A stretch of 64,000 bases of DNA from contig NZ_VOAZ01000001.1 of the NCBI RefSeq assembly GCF_008369115.1, positions 310,001 to 374,000 of the forward strand, in the 5' to 3' direction. Positions 1 through 8,325 of this stretch are shown here, piece after piece (the stretch's first letter is position 1; each line of letters opens with the position of its first letter). The notes under the pieces were generated by a model. The model did not search any database and was not told the DNA's origin. It saw only the letters and a list, made by a program, of their open reading frames with translations. The stretch comes from Psychrobacter sp. ANT_WB68 (GTDB taxonomy: Bacteria; Pseudomonadota; Gammaproteobacteria; Pseudomonadales; Moraxellaceae). The translations under genes and the position numbers were made by a program.

Positions 1-570
1 AATACTACCGCATCGGCAATGACTAAGGATGGATTGGACGTACGCTTCGTGGTTAATTACTTAGCGCCTCACGAGTTAACCAACGCCCTTTTACCTTTAC
101 TCAAAAAGTCTAGCAAAGCTCGTATCGTAAATCTAAGCTCAGCAGCCCAAGATCCGATATCCTATAAGGCATTCGTAGGACAAGAGCGTCTCGATGATAA
201 AGACGCCTATGCTCAAAGTAAGCTGGCACTTACGATGTGGAGTATGGATTTAGCCGATACAGTCGCGGCAGATGACATCAATGTAATCGCTGTCAATCCA
301 GGCTCGCTACTGAATACAAAAATGGTCGATGAGGCTTATGGAGAATATTGGTCATCAGCGGATAAAGGGGCAAATATTCTAACTGAACTTGCCATCTCGG
401 ATGAGTTCGCTAACGATAGCGGTAAATACTTTGATAATGACATCAAAGATGGTGCCCATGGTGACGCCAGAGGAGAGTTCGGACAACCGCATGCAGATGC
501 TCTAGACAAAGAAGCCATTACAGAGCTTGAACGCCAAACTCAAACAGTATTGCAGTCGCTTTCTGCATAA
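1..570 (+). CDS. short-chain dehydrogenase/reductase, 3' part only
   Basis: The reading frame is open from the first base, so the gene starts upstream of the window. About 189 C-terminal residues are present. They hold the SDR catalytic core: the serine strand (IVNLSSA) and the YAQSK tyrosine-lysine motif, followed by an NPG segment like the usual PG motif after the nicotinamide pocket. The Rossmann glycine motif and NNAG would lie before the window. SDRs are cytosolic NAD(P)H oxidoreductases. The C-terminus resembles the WW-oxidoreductase/retinol-dehydrogenase-like branch, but the substrate cannot be told. Confidence 0.85.
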   Translation, partial: NTTASAMTKDGLDVRFVVNYLAPHELTNALLPLLKKSSKARIVNLSSAAQDPISYKAFVGQERLDDKDAYAQSKLALTMWSMDLADTVAADDINVIAVNPGSLLNTKMVDEAYGEYWSSADKGANILTELAISDEFANDSGKYFDNDIKDGAHGDARGEFGQPHADALDKEAITELERQTQTVLQSLSA

Positions 571-1102
571 TATTTACATTTAGTCGCAGTAATATTAGCT
601 AAGAATTATGTTTGAGTTATTTATAACTATAAGGTCTATCGGTAATATGAGCATAAATGTATGAACTATTCACCACTAAAGAGGTGGAGGAATTCTGCCT
701 GAATGGGTTAAATGGGCTAAAAATGACTACATTTTGCCAAGCAGTATCAGATAGATTGTCGATATTGTCCGCGCTACTTTTACTGTTTAAATACAGTTCA
801 TCTCATTTTTGTCAGCATTATTAAAATGAGAGTACACCTTAATAACGTAGAGTTTTAATAAAAAACCATACTCTAAGCACTAAAAAGTAAGAACAAAGGT
901 AACCTTTGCTGTCAGTCATGAGAAGAAAATGAAGTTACTTTTAACTTACATGAATCACGATTATTTAATAATCATCACGCCAGTGAGAAGCCAGCATGTC
1001 TACTTTGATGTCTCAGCTATGATGTTGACACGCCTGAGCAGGTTGTTTATGCCAAGCAACAACGCTGGATTGATGAGTGGTATTAAAGAAAGCGAATATT
1101 CT
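571..1102. other. intergenic region with possible gene remnants
   Basis: No gene can be supported here. An open frame runs into the acetyltransferase from 929 but lacks family resemblance before the ATG at 1103. A perfect 7-1-7 dyad, CAAAGGT-A-ACCTTTG, lies at 894-908. In another frame, 1009-1086 reads like a protein C-terminus (DVDTPEQVVYA then RWIDEWY and stop) with a stop just upstream, which may be the tail of a decayed gene. A 55-codon frame at 657-824 has no convincing ribosome-binding site. Confidence 0.4.
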
Positions 1103-1672
1103 ATGATACATGTGTTAGAAACCGAACGGCTTATTCTCAGGCAGTGGCTGGCAAGCGACTTTGCTGTTTTTGCTGAAATGAATGCCGATGCTGAAGTGAT
1201 GCGTTACTTTCCACAGCTATTATCTCCTGCGCTAAGTGACGTCATTGCTAATAAATGCCAGCGGCTCATTACAGACAAAGGCTGGGGTTTTTGGGCGGTC
1301 AGCCGAAAAGGCCATTCAGAACAGGATGACTTTATCGGTATGGTTGGCTTGAATGAGGCTCATGCGGATATGCCATTTGCCCCTTGTGTAGAGATTGGTT
1401 GGCGACTACATAAGGATTATTGGGGACAAGGTTATGCAACTGAGGCCGCGCGAGCGTCGCTGAAATTCGCTGTTGAAGTTTTAGAGCTTAACGAGGTCGT
1501 TGCCTCCACCTCAGTCATTAATAAGCACTCGCAGCTTATCATGCAGCGGATAGGCATGACCGATACACAAGAAGGTTTTTATCACCCTATGCTTGACTCT
1601 GAGCACCCGCTTGCTGAGCATGTGCTCTATAAACTAACGCGTCAACAGTGGCGAAATACTGCCACGACCTAA
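1103..1672 (+). CDS. GNAT family N-acetyltransferase (RimJ/RimL type)
   Basis: A 189-residue protein that opens with IHVLETERLILRQW, the usual first strand of RimJ/RimL-like acetyltransferases. It contains the acetyl-CoA loop WGQGYATEAARA and the later VVASTSVINKHSQ...RIGM segment typical of this family. It would transfer acetyl from acetyl-CoA to an amine in the cytosol; the substrate is unknown. The frame stays open upstream to 929, but the family length and N-terminal strand favour the ATG at 1103, preceded by AAAGAAAG. It converges with the methyltransferase gene downstream. Confidence 0.85.
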   Translation: MIHVLETERLILRQWLASDFAVFAEMNADAEVMRYFPQLLSPALSDVIANKCQRLITDKGWGFWAVSRKGHSEQDDFIGMVGLNEAHADMPFAPCVEIGWRLHKDYWGQGYATEAARASLKFAVEVLELNEVVASTSVINKHSQLIMQRIGMTDTQEGFYHPMLDSEHPLAEHVLYKLTRQQWRNTATT

Positions 1673-1700
1673 CTCTATTTATGATTACCGTGAACCGGAT

Positions 1701-2372
1701 TTATTCGGTATTATCCCGTGAAAAAGTCAAAATATGACCTTTAAATGGCAAATCAAGATAGGTAGTATTTTCGGGCTTAACATGTTGACTGCTAAAACCG
1801 AACTCAACCATTTTATTGGTTAGCTTGTTTTTGCGCCCACGCCCAGGGTCAACGACGATAACCTCGCAGGTTGGCAAAGCATGGCGCTCGATAAACTCCG
1901 CCAATATATCGATATGTTGGTCTTCATACAGCAAATCGCTACCGATAATGATATCAAACTTACCAAGATGGCTATTGTCTTCTGCCCAGTCTAAGCGCTC
2001 AAAGCTAATCTCTTTATTATTGTTTAGGCTGGTGTTTCTATCCAAAAAATACTCAACCGTCGGATGATAATCGGTCGCTGTGATATCAGCGTGACGATGG
2101 TTAAGCAATAAACTGGATAATGCCATACCGCAGCCAACTTCTAAGATGCGCTTGCCGGCAATATCATAATCAAGCATATGATTGGCTAGCACCAAACTTG
2201 ACGGCCAAATCACGCCAAACATCGGCCATGACGCCGAGCAAATACCGAGGTCTGATGCCTCATTATCAGGGTCACTAAATTGTTGGTTGTCACGTAAAGT
2301 ACAAATGTGGATGTCGGTGCTGCCAATTTCAATCGTTTGATAACGCACGCGCACGGTAGTCAGCGAAGTCAT
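1701..2372 (-). CDS. METTL21/nicotinamide N-methylase-like methyltransferase
   Basis: A 223-residue class I SAM-dependent methyltransferase. Motif I (ILEVGCGMA, about 76-84), an acidic post-II residue in TATDYHP (D101) and SDLLYE (about 145-150) match the Methyltransf_16/METTL21/ETFB lysine-methyltransferase group. It probably methylates a protein lysine or a small amine; the target is unknown. The ATG at 2372 is preceded by AGGA at a good distance. The frame extends to 2423, but those 17 residues overlap the ribosome-binding site and are probably not translated. Confidence 0.8.
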   Translation of the reverse strand: MTSLTTVRVRYQTIEIGSTDIHICTLRDNQQFSDPDNEASDLGICSASWPMFGVIWPSSLVLANHMLDYDIAGKRILEVGCGMALSSLLLNHRHADITATDYHPTVEYFLDRNTSLNNNKEISFERLDWAEDNSHLGKFDIIIGSDLLYEDQHIDILAEFIERHALPTCEVIVVDPGRGRKNKLTNKMVEFGFSSQHVKPENTTYLDLPFKGHILTFSRDNTE

Positions 2373-2675
2373 AAACTGTCCTAAAAAATAAGCAAAAATG
2401 CAAGGTTTGGCAAAGGGTGCCACTTTCGGGGAATATATGTATTACAAAAGGTGGTTTGAAGCTCGAAAATGTGTAGATGTCTATCAAGGATAACTGTTAA
2501 ATGGTCATAGCCAGTATGACCTAACATTTGACAACTTGCTGTTAATTTTGAGGGTGTTCTTATTGCCGTATGAGTTTATGCAGGTAGCAGTCGCAATGGC
2601 AAGAAGCAAAGCGTGGAAAGGATAATGGCAGGAGTTATACAACCATCATCATGAGACCGCATGATAGCAGGGCAT

Positions 2676-2710
2676 AAAAAATGCACCCCTTGTGGTTAAA
2701 GGGTGCATTT
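2676..2710 (-). terminator. hairpin terminator of the signalling cluster
   Basis: AAATGCACCC pairs with GGGTGCATTT across a 13-base loop. On the minus strand the stem is followed by a short T run. It lies just past the stop of the last gene of the minus-strand cluster. Confidence 0.75.
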
Positions 2711-2742
2711 ATATCAAGCTGCTAACTTAATTAAGTAAGGAT

Positions 2743-3357
2743 TTAATTGGTAAATCTAAGCCCAGAGGTTTTTAACGCCCATACCAGCTCAACAAAGGCG
2801 CGATTGTTGGTTAAAGGTTCACCATCGATGATAAGCACGTAGCCTGAACCATCAATCCAGAGAAATACAAAACTGGTTTCAGGAATCAGCAAATCCACTT
2901 GCTGAAAAAAAGAAATGGCTTGGCTTTCTACCGCCCAGCCGCGTTGTTTTTGGCGCAGCATAAAGCCTGAAAAATCAGCAGCAGCCACACTGAGCATATC
3001 CGCTTCTTCTTGGCTATAACCAATCCGTGCCAGACAAAAACCTTCATCAGAACCAATCGCCGCACGGCGTTTACCAGACAAGCTTGAAACGACATAGGGT
3101 AAAAACTGATCTAATGGTAAGTTTGGGGCGGGCAAAAACAGTGAAAGCTTCTCAATCCAGCCATGTTCGAGAAAGCTGTCTAACCACTGATCAGAATAGC
3201 GTTCTAGCCAATCAGCCGCTAGCAGTGTCTCGTTGTGCGACAATAAATCTTGTAAGGATAACTGCTCAGCCGTCGGTTCACTTTGCGAAAATGCCTCAAA
3301 AATACCGGCCGGGGTCAAAGTCAGATAGGTTTTATCAGCGTTTAAATAAGAAGACAT
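2743..3357 (-). CDS. hypothetical protein, C-terminal half resembles Roadblock/LC7
   Basis: A 204-residue soluble protein with no signal peptide or membrane segment. The family is not recognised. Residues about 1-90 are acidic and probably helical. Residues about 98-198 follow the order of a Roadblock/LC7 domain: a strand, the turn SDEG (compare SNDG in the Roadblock gene at 5812), a helix with LSVAAADFSGFMLRQKQRG (compare MSAALLSLGDRAGRELARG), then alternating strands FVFLWIDGSGYVLII and a final helix. That likeness was read by eye and is an inference. It is the last gene of the cluster, 51 bp after the preceding one, with a terminator behind it. The ribosome-binding site is weak (GGTAG). 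Confidence 0.75.
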   Translation of the reverse strand: MSSYLNADKTYLTLTPAGIFEAFSQSEPTAEQLSLQDLLSHNETLLAADWLERYSDQWLDSFLEHGWIEKLSLFLPAPNLPLDQFLPYVVSSLSGKRRAAIGSDEGFCLARIGYSQEEADMLSVAAADFSGFMLRQKQRGWAVESQAISFFQQVDLLIPETSFVFLWIDGSGYVLIIDGEPLTNNRAFVELVWALKTSGLRFTN

Positions 3358-3408
3358 AGCGGCTACCAGTTAGATGAAGGTTTGTGATGGTATTAAAAAA
3401 TAACCCAT

Positions 3409-4026
3409 TTAGGCTTTGGTGGTTTGATCAAGTTTTTGCTGACAATGATTCCAGCGGTCATTGAATTGCCAATCACTTTTACCCAAGCGAAACCAAACTA
3501 AGGAGAACGCTAGACGGTCATGACGAGCGATACAATGGGCAAAAAACTCGTTTTCGATTTGCTCTATGGTGTCAAAGTCTTGGTTATCACGCGCGAGCAT
3601 CAAGTCACTGGTGATATCTTTCGCGATTTCTTTGGCGTCATCACTACTGATTCGCAGCCGCTGGGTTTGTTCATTTAAAGATGGCGATACCAGTACGCTC
3701 CAACGCGTTGCTAGCATGCTGTTTTTTTGAATATAGCTTTTTTTATCGATGCAATCACGAAAGCCTTGTTCGATATGCGGCAGCAGTCGCCCTTGCAAGC
3801 GGGTAAACATATTGGTGACATCATAGGGAATGTCATACCAGCAGCCATAAAAGAAATCTGCCACTGCGCCTTGCAGCGGTTCTTTTTCATTTAGAAGTAG
3901 CGCGGCGTTGATACGTTGCTCGTGAAAGTGGCGATTATTTGGTGCTATAAATATTTTACGCGAGTAAAGACGATATACGCGCCGCGCCGCCATCTCACTT
4001 TCTTTGATGAGATCTAAATCAGACAT
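3409..4026 (-). CDS. hypothetical protein of the PAS/PhnD-like cluster
   Basis: A 205-residue soluble, mainly helical protein that I do not recognise. It has no signal peptide, no membrane segment and no clear nucleotide-binding motif. Notable stretches are FFYGCWYDIPYDVTNMF (about 68-84) and an aromatic C-terminus with WFRLGKSDWQFNDRW. The ATG at 4026 has CAGGG upstream. It lies 147 bp after the PhnD-like gene, a gap that contains a heptamer repeat, and 51 bp before the Roadblock-like gene. Co-transcription with its neighbours is likely but not certain because of the repeat. Confidence 0.7.
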   Translation of the reverse strand: MSDLDLIKESEMAARRVYRLYSRKIFIAPNNRHFHEQRINAALLLNEKEPLQGAVADFFYGCWYDIPYDVTNMFTRLQGRLLPHIEQGFRDCIDKKSYIQKNSMLATRWSVLVSPSLNEQTQRLRISSDDAKEIAKDITSDLMLARDNQDFDTIEQIENEFFAHCIARHDRLAFSLVWFRLGKSDWQFNDRWNHCQQKLDQTTKA

Positions 4027-4117
4027 AAGAGTGCCCTGTTAGTCATAGCCATTATCCAATAAGTGCTGTTAAACGAGCGCTATTAAACAAACACTATGAC
4101 TTAAATAAGATGCCAAT

Positions 4118-4166
4118 GAATCATGAATTATAAATTATAAATTATAAATTATAAATTATGAATCAT
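4118..4166. repeat. heptamer tandem repeat, seven units
   Basis: Seven contiguous 7-base units: GAATCAT, GAATTAT, four copies of AAATTAT, then GAATCAT. The two outer units are identical. The array fills most of the gap between the PhnD-like gene and the next gene of the cluster, about 92 bp before that gene's start. Such arrays change copy number by slippage, so expression of the distal genes could vary. That effect is inference. Confidence 0.9.
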
Positions 4167-4173
4167 GACCCTA

Positions 4174-4923
4174 CTAATCAAGTAAGGTTTGCATCAAGTC
4201 AATCATAAATTCAGCGTCTTCTTCATCCATGGCTTCAAAACCTTGCGGCATACCAAGTTCAGCCAACGCTTCTTTACCATCGTCATCGTTATGCAGATTA
4301 AGAATCGCATCCATCAAGATGTCAGTATCAGGAAAGCCGTCTTTAATAAGCAAGACATGGCTAATATCCGCCAAATCACTCTCGATTAATACTGATAACT
4401 GCGCTTTGGTTAAGCGTGAAAAGCTATGAAAAATCTCCGCTAAAAAGAAAGCGGCTTGCGCCTCTCCTTTAATTACTTGACGTGCTGCTGCTTGATAAGT
4501 CTCAGTGATTGTCCAATTGAGATCGGCTTCTTCTATATCGACCGCTTCCAGCAGCCGTAAACCAATCAGTTTTACATCACGGTTATCAGCCATAGCCACG
4601 GTAGCGCCAGCTTTGATATCTTCTAAGCTATTGATATCGCTATTGGCCGCCGCGGCAATGACCATCTCATCAGATTTACCGATAGGACGCGCAACCGCAC
4701 GGTAGCCTTGCTCACGGATAAGCGTGGCTGCATCAAAAGGGTTGGCATAAATGACCTGGATATCGCCTTGATTGATAATGGCTTCTTGTTCCGCATGCGA
4801 GGCGGGTATGTTTAGGTGCATATTGAGATTGGCACGCTTTTGAATCAAGATGTTAAACATGTGCCAGCCTGCAAAACGCTCAGGCGAAAAATCAGGGGCG
4901 ATTAACATATTATGTGTCGTCAT
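4174..4923 (-). CDS. PhnD/SsuA-type periplasmic-binding-fold protein without signal peptide
   Basis: A 249-residue protein that reads like a PhnD-family (phosphonate/phosphite-type) substrate-binding protein: an N-terminal strand (NMLIAPDFSPERF), DIQVIYANPFDAATLI where PhnD proteins have the first ligand-loop strand, then a SLEDIKAGATVAMAD lobe-2 start. It begins MTTHNMLIAPD with no signal sequence or lipobox, so it should stay in the cytosol, and no ABC permease or ATPase lies nearby. A sensory ligand-binding role is therefore more likely than transport. The start is 3 bp after the PAS gene stop, with GAGGAAG upstream, so the two are clearly one transcription unit. The C-terminus is acidic. 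Confidence 0.75.
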   Translation of the reverse strand: MTTHNMLIAPDFSPERFAGWHMFNILIQKRANLNMHLNIPASHAEQEAIINQGDIQVIYANPFDAATLIREQGYRAVARPIGKSDEMVIAAAANSDINSLEDIKAGATVAMADNRDVKLIGLRLLEAVDIEEADLNWTITETYQAAARQVIKGEAQAAFFLAEIFHSFSRLTKAQLSVLIESDLADISHVLLIKDGFPDTDILMDAILNLHNDDDGKEALAELGMPQGFEAMDEEDAEFMIDLMQTLLD

Positions 4924-4926
4924 GAT

Positions 4927-5421
4927 TTACGCTTCCTCATCTTGTTTCATTTGGGCATATTGAGCGATTGCGGCATCAATTTTGCTGCGTGATGGCTTAC
5001 GGCGTACCGAAGTATAGCCAACCGTTTCGCCGCGGCGCACGTTCGGCACGACAGTGGCATAAACCCAATAATGGCTACCGTCTTTGCATAGGTTCTTGAC
5101 ATAGCCATGCCATTTTTGCCCAGCAGCAGCGGTCGACCATAAGTCTTTATAGGCGGCTTTTGGCATGTCAGGATGGCGCAAAATATAGTGTTGATTGCCG
5201 ATTAATTCATCAACTTCATAGCCGCTAATCTCGACAAAGGCATCATTAACGTGCGTCAAAACACCATTTAAATCCGTACGTGACACAATCAGCTTGCCAT
5301 CAGGGTAGGGGCGTTCGATACCAGTGTCATAGACAGTGCGCGAGGTACCATCGTGATAAGTCATGGTGACTTGCGTGGCTGGCATGTCAGGCTTCATGGC
5401 GTCAGGGAGTGGAGAACCCAT
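4927..5421 (-). CDS. stand-alone Aer-type PAS domain protein
   Basis: A 164-residue protein with one PAS domain at about 44-142. The segment NDAFVEISGY...ELIG...RHPDMPKAAYKDLW...WHGYVKNLCKDGSHYWV closely follows the PAS domain of the aerotaxis receptor Aer, whose RHPDMP region takes part in FAD binding. A flavin-based redox or oxygen sensor is a reasonable inference. There is no HAMP, methyl-accepting, kinase or GGDEF domain, so the signal must pass to partner proteins. The first 40 residues are polar and the last 20 form a probable helix. AAAGGAG precedes the ATG. It is the first gene of a minus-strand unit with the PhnD-like gene. Confidence 0.88.
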   Translation of the reverse strand: MGSPLPDAMKPDMPATQVTMTYHDGTSRTVYDTGIERPYPDGKLIVSRTDLNGVLTHVNDAFVEISGYEVDELIGNQHYILRHPDMPKAAYKDLWSTAAAGQKWHGYVKNLCKDGSHYWVYATVVPNVRRGETVGYTSVRRKPSRSKIDAAIAQYAQMKQDEEA

Positions 5422-5811
5422 TGTAATCTCCTTTATTTATCATTATTTTGATAATTATTAAAAAGCGGATTTATTTTCAGTTTATGGTCTTAAACGTATC
5501 GTTAAAACCAATTGCTTAAGCGGCTGTCTGAAACTGAATGGTTAAATTTAAATATAAAACTCATCTATTAAAGCTGTTAAGTAAGACTCGATAAATAATG
5601 CTTCAAATATTTCATGGTGATTAGGCTTTTTAAGTGTTCGGTAAATCCGTGTTTAGCAAATCCAATCACCTATTCAATATAAACAGTGTGCAATACCTTA
5701 AATAATTTTTATAAGACAAGGCGTCAGTTTTCATTTAAAGTATTGTTTATTCAATAGTTTATAGCGCTGAGGGCGCATTAACTCTTATCGACAGATATTT
5801 GAAATCAGCAA
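5422..5811. other. intergenic region, promoter of the PAS unit expected
   Basis: AT-rich spacer between the Roadblock gene and the PAS gene. It should carry the PAS-unit promoter, but no -10/-35 pair or terminator stands out enough to call. Confidence 0.4.
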
Positions 5812-6174
5812 TTAGATAAGTTTTGCTAGTGCTTCTGACGCACGTTTAATATCTAAGAATATCAGACCAAGTTTGGCATTTGGTTTTGCCATAATGGTCA
5901 ATACCGCTTCATCACCTGATGAGGTCATAATCACGTAGCCTTTCTCGCCTTGGATCATAATACGGTCAATGCTACCACGAGCCAATTCACGACCTGCACG
6001 GTCGCCTAATGACAGTAAAGCGGCAGACATAGCGCCAACGCGGTCTTCATCAACGCCTGTTGGTAAGGCCGATGCAATCATAAGACCATCGTTAGAAATA
6101 AGAGCAGATGCTTCAACATCCGCGGATGAGCTGTTTAGGTCTTCTAAGATCTGCTGGAATGAATCTGTACGCAT
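5812..6174 (-). CDS. Roadblock/LC7 domain protein (MglB-like)
   Basis: A 120-residue single-domain Roadblock/LC7 protein: an N-terminal helix, a strand with ASALISNDGLMIAS, a helix rich in small residues (VGAMSAALLSLGDRAG), then the strands RIMIQGEKGYVIMTS and AVLTIMA and a C-terminal helix. In other bacteria this family (for example MglB) forms dimers that regulate small Ras-like GTPases and polarity or motility. No MglA-type GTPase gene is in this window, so the partner is unknown. It lies 390 bp upstream of the PAS gene on the same strand, probably with its own promoter. AGAG precedes the ATG. Confidence 0.9.
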   Translation of the reverse strand: MRTDSFQQILEDLNSSSADVEASALISNDGLMIASALPTGVDEDRVGAMSAALLSLGDRAGRELARGSIDRIMIQGEKGYVIMTSSGDEAVLTIMAKPNAKLGLIFLDIKRASEALAKLI

Positions 6175-6859
6175 AACAATTTCTCTGTGACGAATAATTA
6201 AATGAATAAAAGTAAATCAATAGGGCCTAATAAAATCTTCAATAATCTTTGTCGAGCGGGCAATATTATAAACCCTTGCTTTTAGTATTGATATAGATGG
6301 CCGTCAGTTAAAGACTGAATATGAGGTGTTTCTAACCTTTTAGTCCCCTTTTATGACCGTCCATCGCAGAGTATTCTTCATTAGTAAATATAAGTTGACT
6401 AATGGTGGGGTTTGATGAGTTTGAGTTTTCTTTTAATGGTTTAAAGCATTCAATAGAAATAATAAAGTTCATTTTATCATCTTATGTTTTGACGATGAAA
6501 TGACATTAACAGATCTGAATAAATGTAAGGGTTTTTTGGCTAACAAGTTTTCATGGCAAGGTTGTCAATAGCTTATAATGATAGAAATGTCCACTATAAC
6601 TTTTGATGATGGCGATATTTACTAGACTTATACACCAAAAAAATGATATATAGTTATGAGATAAAAATTGTTTGTGCTTCTGGGTTTATGATTTAGAGAC
6701 ACATTCAGTTGGCTTCTAATCCCACTAGTTCCTATATCTAACAGCATATGGGAACAATCTCAATCCCACACTCGCGTTTTTCATCCCATCGTTTGCGGTT
6801 AAACGATAAAACGCCCGTGTAAATCAGCATGATTACCATTTTTACCTTAAGGAACCTAT
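6175..6859. other. 685-bp AT-rich intergenic region upstream of gdhA
   Basis: Divergent promoter region between the Roadblock gene (minus) and gdhA (plus). No gene is supported. The only structured element is the dyad at 6788-6807 close to gdhA. Confidence 0.4.
6788..6807. promoter_or_regulatory. inverted repeat upstream of gdhA
   Basis: ATCGTTT and AAACGAT flank GCGGTT, about 53 bp before the gdhA start. This could be an operator or a leader hairpin. No regulator can be named. Confidence 0.35.
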
Positions 6860-8206
6860 ATGAGTATCAGTCAGGCAATCGAAAAAGTCGAAGCACGTTA
6901 CGCCCACCAACCTGAGTTTATTCAGGCGGTAAAAGAAGTTGCAATCACCATTGCCCCGCTATACGACGCTCATCCGGAATATGAGACGCTCAAAATATTT
7001 GAGCGTCTTGTCGAGCCTGACCGTGTTTTCGCTTTTCGTATCAACTGGGAAAACGATAAAGGTGAAGTACAGGTGAACCGCGGCTGGCGTGTACAGTTCA
7101 GTAACGCCTTAGGTCCTTATAAAGGCGGCGTTCGATTTCATCCTACTGTCAACCAATCGGTGCTAAAGTTTTTGGGTTTTGAACAAATTTTTAAAAACGC
7201 TTTGACGGGTTTGCCAATGGGTGGCGGTAAAGGTGGTGCTGATTTCGATCCTAAAGGCAAGTCTGACAGCGAAATCCGTCGTTTTTGCTATGCCTTTATG
7301 CGTGAGCTGCATCCGTACATCAGTAAAGACATTGATGTGCCCGCTGGCGATATCGGTGTGGGTGGACGTGAAGTGAGCTATATGTTTGCGATGTATAAGA
7401 ACCTGACTCGTGAGCACGGTGGTGTTTTGACTGGTAAAGGCGTGGGTTTTGGCGGTAGCTTGATGCGTACCGAAGCGACTGGCTATGGTGCGGTATACTT
7501 CTTAGAAAACATGCTTGCCGCGCAAAATGAAAACATCAAAGGCAAAAAGGTATTGATATCAGGTGCTGGTAACGTCTCACTGCACGCCGCCGAAAAAGCC
7601 CATATGCTGGGTGCGACGGTACTGACGGTATCTGACTCGCAGGGGACGCTTTATGATGAAAACGGCATGGATCAAGAAAAGATTGATTGGCTAAAAGCGC
7701 AAAAAGCACAAAGCAAGCCATTGGCTGAGTATGTCGATATATATGGCGGTGAGTGGTTGGCTAAGCAAAAACCTTGGCATATTAAAGGTGATATCGCGAT
7801 TCCATCAGCCACCCAAAACGAAGTCGATGAAGACGATGCCAAATTAATGGTTGAGAATGGCATCAAATATATTGTCGAAGGCGCTAACATGCCGTTGACC
7901 GCTGAAGCGATTGACTATGTTCGTCTGCACCGCGTGCACTATGCACCAGGTAAAGCGGCTAATGCGGGCGGTGTCGCTGTATCTGGTCTTGAGATGTCTC
8001 AAAACTCAGTACGCCAATATAAAACCTTTGAGGAAGTCGATGAGCGCTTAAAGTGCATTATGAAAAATATTCATGACTGCGCGGCTGAAGCGTCAGAAAG
8101 TTATGGTCAGACTGATAATGGCTATATTGACTATATGACCGGTGCCAATATCGTTGGCTTTAAACGCGTAGCAGATGCGTTGTGCGCTTATGGTATTTTA
8201 AACTAA
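6860..8206 (+). CDS. gdhA: NADP-type glutamate dehydrogenase
   Basis: A 448-residue hexameric-type glutamate dehydrogenase, which aminates 2-oxoglutarate with ammonia and NAD(P)H in the cytosol. Substrate-binding residues lie in GPYKGGVRFHP (85-95). LTGLPMGGGKGGADFDPKGKS (115-135) carries the catalytic lysine, and PAGDIGVGGRE holds the catalytic aspartate (D164). The dinucleotide-binding ISGAGNVS lies near 237. Length and order match the biosynthetic NADP-dependent enzymes; cofactor choice is inferred from family. AAGGAA precedes the ATG. A strong terminator follows at 8286. Confidence 0.96.
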   Translation: MSISQAIEKVEARYAHQPEFIQAVKEVAITIAPLYDAHPEYETLKIFERLVEPDRVFAFRINWENDKGEVQVNRGWRVQFSNALGPYKGGVRFHPTVNQSVLKFLGFEQIFKNALTGLPMGGGKGGADFDPKGKSDSEIRRFCYAFMRELHPYISKDIDVPAGDIGVGGREVSYMFAMYKNLTREHGGVLTGKGVGFGGSLMRTEATGYGAVYFLENMLAAQNENIKGKKVLISGAGNVSLHAAEKAHMLGATVLTVSDSQGTLYDENGMDQEKIDWLKAQKAQSKPLAEYVDIYGGEWLAKQKPWHIKGDIAIPSATQNEVDEDDAKLMVENGIKYIVEGANMPLTAEAIDYVRLHRVHYAPGKAANAGGVAVSGLEMSQNSVRQYKTFEEVDERLKCIMKNIHDCAAEASESYGQTDNGYIDYMTGANIVGFKRVADALCAYGILN

Positions 8207-8285
8207 GTGTGGTTGTATTGTTGAAGATTGCTACAGATAATAGCGTCTGACAATACTTTCACTACTTTACACCTACCGCTTTAGC

Positions 8286-8325
8286 AAAAACCACGCCTAC
8301 TTTAATGAGTAGGCGTGGTTTTTTT
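8286..8325 (+). terminator. rho-independent terminator of gdhA
   Basis: A perfect 13-base stem (AACCACGCCTACT with AGTAGGCGTGGTT), a six-base loop and a T run. Confidence 0.95.

Noticed and set aside
657..824. 55-codon open frame after the SDR gene.
   Set aside because: No convincing ribosome-binding site and no recognisable protein pattern.
4118..4166. Heptamer array considered as a CRISPR or replication-origin iteron.
   Set aside because: Units are 7 bp and contiguous without spacers, and no cas or rep gene is near.
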